From Candidatus Eiseniibacteriota bacterium (GTDB taxonomy: Bacteria; Joyebacterota; Joyebacteria; Joyebacterales; Joyebacteraceae): 14,278 bases of DNA. A program made the translations under genes and the position numbers. The stretch lies in the NCBI GenBank assembly GCA_030609605.1, contig JAUWBY010000034.1, positions 1 to 14,278 on the forward strand, given 5' to 3'. The notes under the pieces are model-generated. The model had not been told where the DNA came from. It made no database searches and saw only the letters and a list, made by a program, of their open reading frames with translations. Numbering within the stretch: the first letter of the stretch is position 1; every line of letters begins with the position of its first letter. Positions 13,020 through 14,278 of the stretch are shown here, one piece after another.

Positions 13020-13868
13020 CTAGACGGCGCCCGGCTGAACGCGCTGCTCAGCGTGGCCACCCGTCCTGCATTCGACGGCCTCGACTGTCTCAGTGATCGT
13101 CCTCTTGCCGATCCACGGGCGGTTGTCGGCATAGCCTGCCAAGAGCGCATTATCGCAGACCGTGTTGATCATCCTCGGGACACCTCCCGAGTAGTCGAAC
13201 ATCTCATCGACCGCACTGCGGTCAAAGATCTCGAGATCCGCCGCACCGGCCACGGTGAGCCTGTGCCTGATGTACTCCCCTGTCTCGACGCGGGAAAGCG
13301 GGTCCAGATGAAACCTGATGCTGATGCGCTGTCTGAGCTGTCTCAACTGCTGGAGCTCCAGCTTCCGCCTTAGCTCCGGTTGCCCGGCCAGAACGATCTG
13401 AAGGCTCGCGTGCCCGGAGGAACGAAGGTTGGACAGGAGCCTCACCTCTTCGAGCAGTGGAAGATTGAGGTTCTGGGCCTCGTCCACAATGAAGACCGCG
13501 TTTCGACCGGATGCCGTCCACTTCTTGAGGAACTCCGAGATCTCTCGGTGGATCTCCATCTTTGAGCGACCTTTGAGCTCGATCCCGAGTCCCCACCCAA
13601 GGACACGCAGGAGATCAGTTCGTCCGATCGTAGTATTCGAGAGCCACGCCACCCTTGTGCCGGCGTCCAGTCTGTGAACGAGCGCGTCGAGCATCGTTGT
13701 CTTCCCGGTCCCCACTTCTCCTGTGAGCTGCACGAAAACGCGCCGTTCTCTGACGCCGTAGGTCAGGTGCGCGAGCGCTTCCCTATGCTTGTTACTCAGA
13801 TAGAGGAACCTGAGATCCGGCGTAAGTTCGAACGGCCTCTCGGCCAGCTTGTAGAATCTCGTGTACAC
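13020..13868 (-). CDS. ExeA/GspA-like AAA ATPase, exopolysaccharide-locus type
   Basis: A 282-residue AAA ATPase of the ExeA/GspA family (AAA_22), similar in size and context to the ATPase that accompanies exosortase/PEP-CTERM exopolysaccharide loci. The N-terminus VYTRFYKLAERPFELTPD is the family's opening motif (usually xYxxFYxLxxxPFxLxPD). Walker A is GEVGTGKTT (50-58), Walker B FIVDEAQ (126-132), sensor 1 lies in IVLAGQPEL (158-166), a probable arginine finger in RQRI (179-182), and sensor 2 in SGGVPRMIN (227-235). No transmembrane helix or peptidoglycan-binding domain is present, so it is a cytoplasmic short form. The start is GTG at 13868, chosen because the family motif begins there; the frame stays open to 13985 but the added residues lie inside the chain-length gene and look random. 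The GTG comes one base after that gene's TAG, with GGAAG close upstream. It probably powers or regulates polymer export; the exact substrate is unknown. Confidence 0.92.
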   Translation of the reverse strand: MYTRFYKLAERPFELTPDLRFLYLSNKHREALAHLTYGVRERRVFVQLTGEVGTGKTTMLDALVHRLDAGTRVAWLSNTTIGRTDLLRVLGWGLGIELKGRSKMEIHREISEFLKKWTASGRNAVFIVDEAQNLNLPLLEEVRLLSNLRSSGHASLQIVLAGQPELRRKLELQQLRQLRQRISIRFHLDPLSRVETGEYIRHRLTVAGAADLEIFDRSAVDEMFDYSGGVPRMINTVCDNALLAGYADNRPWIGKRTITETVEAVECRTGGHAEQRVQPGAV

Positions 13869-13869
13869 G

Positions 13870-14278
13870 CTACTTCCGCTCCGGAATCGTGGCCAACACC
13901 TTGAGTCCCAGTGCACTCTGAATGTCCTCGCGGCGCTCGAGCGAGTTATCCGCTCTCTCCATGACAGAGACAAGCAGAACACCAAAGACGATCGTGAAGA
14001 GACCAGCGACGACCCTCATGTTGACCGGCTGAGGAGTCGGCTCCGCAGGGATCGTGGCCCTCGACACGATACCGATATTCAGAAGATTCGGATCGGTGGC
14101 GGCCGTGATCTTGTACTGTTCCCGCCTGCCCATGATGATCTCATACATCTCTACGTGAATGGAGTGATCGTGCTCCAGGAGTCTCATAGTGAACAGGTTG
14201 TCCGCTACCTCCTCGTCTTCACTGTGCAGGTCATCCAGCATGCCGATCACGGCCCGTCGCTCGGCCTTCCACTCATCG
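13870..14278 (-). CDS. Chain-length determinant (Wzz/GNVR family), C-terminal part
   Basis: The last 135 residues of a polysaccharide co-polymerase; the frame is open through the right edge of the window, so the N-terminal membrane helix and most of the periplasmic domain are missing. What remains is a charged helical stretch (coiled-coil-like, rich in Glu, Asp and Arg), then a beta-strand segment leading into the proline-rich ATIPAEPTPQPVN and a membrane helix of about 20 residues (MRVVAGLFTIVFGVLLVSVM). A short cytoplasmic tail ends with ALGLKVLATIPERK, matching the usual form of GNVR and Wzc-type proteins (edl...lg.pvLa.IP). Such proteins set polymer length and dock on the tyrosine-kinase-like partner; here that partner is a separate gene further downstream, with the AAA ATPase between them. 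The TAG stop is one base from the ATPase GTG, so the two are almost certainly co-translated. Confidence 0.88.
   Translation of the reverse strand, partial: DEWKAERRAVIGMLDDLHSEDEEVADNLFTMRLLEHDHSIHVEMYEIIMGRREQYKITAATDPNLLNIGIVSRATIPAEPTPQPVNMRVVAGLFTIVFGVLLVSVMERADNSLERREDIQSALGLKVLATIPERK

Noticed and set aside
13869..13985. Upstream extension of the ATPase frame adding 39 residues.
   Set aside because: The extension overlaps the chain-length gene, has no family similarity, and the standard ExeA-like N-terminus begins exactly at GTG 13868.

Overview
The window is one minus-strand run of twelve genes for making, polymerising and controlling an exported polysaccharide. Transcription runs from the right end of the window to the left. 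The DNA is bacterial and fairly GC-rich (roughly 55-60% by eye). The parts list (Wzz/GNVR-type chain-length protein, Wzy/WaaL-type membrane protein, many GT4 glycosyltransferases) points to a Gram-negative-type envelope. I cannot name the phylum from sequence alone. No tRNA, rRNA, CRISPR array, insertion sequence, promoter or convincing terminator was seen, and both end genes run off the window.

Right part (14278 to 12162), the export and control module: the C-terminal end of a chain-length determinant with its second membrane helix, then an ExeA/GspA-like AAA ATPase, then a CapB/CpsD-like P-loop protein whose Walker A lysine is replaced by threonine. Middle (12053 to 8075), the assembly module: a 522-residue O-antigen ligase/polymerase followed by two GT4 glycosyltransferases, each overlapping its neighbour by a few bases. 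Centre (8082 to 4375): a 782-residue heparinase II/III-family (alginate-lyase-like) protein and a GDP-mannose 6-dehydrogenase of the AlgD type. Left part (4327 to 1): a WbuB-like GT4, a radical SAM protein with extra C-terminal cysteines, and two more GT4 enzymes, the last one cut by the window edge.

How the parts fit (inference): the dehydrogenase would supply GDP-mannuronate, five glycosyltransferases would build an acidic repeat unit, the ligase-family protein would polymerise or transfer it, and the three right-hand genes would set chain length and energise or regulate export. The heparinase-family protein would trim or edit the uronate polymer, and the radical SAM protein would carry out an unknown modification. 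The order chain-length protein, ExeA-like ATPase, CapB-like protein, ligase, glycosyltransferases and heparinase resembles the exopolysaccharide loci that accompany exosortase/PEP-CTERM systems, but no exosortase lies in this window. No flippase, initiating glycosyl-phosphate transferase or outer-membrane exporter is present either, so these must lie outside.

The genes are packed tightly. Stop/start overlaps occur at about 839, 3110, 8082, 9316 and 10488, and most other gaps are 1-47 bases. The largest gap is 108 bases (12054-12161), between the control module and the ligase.
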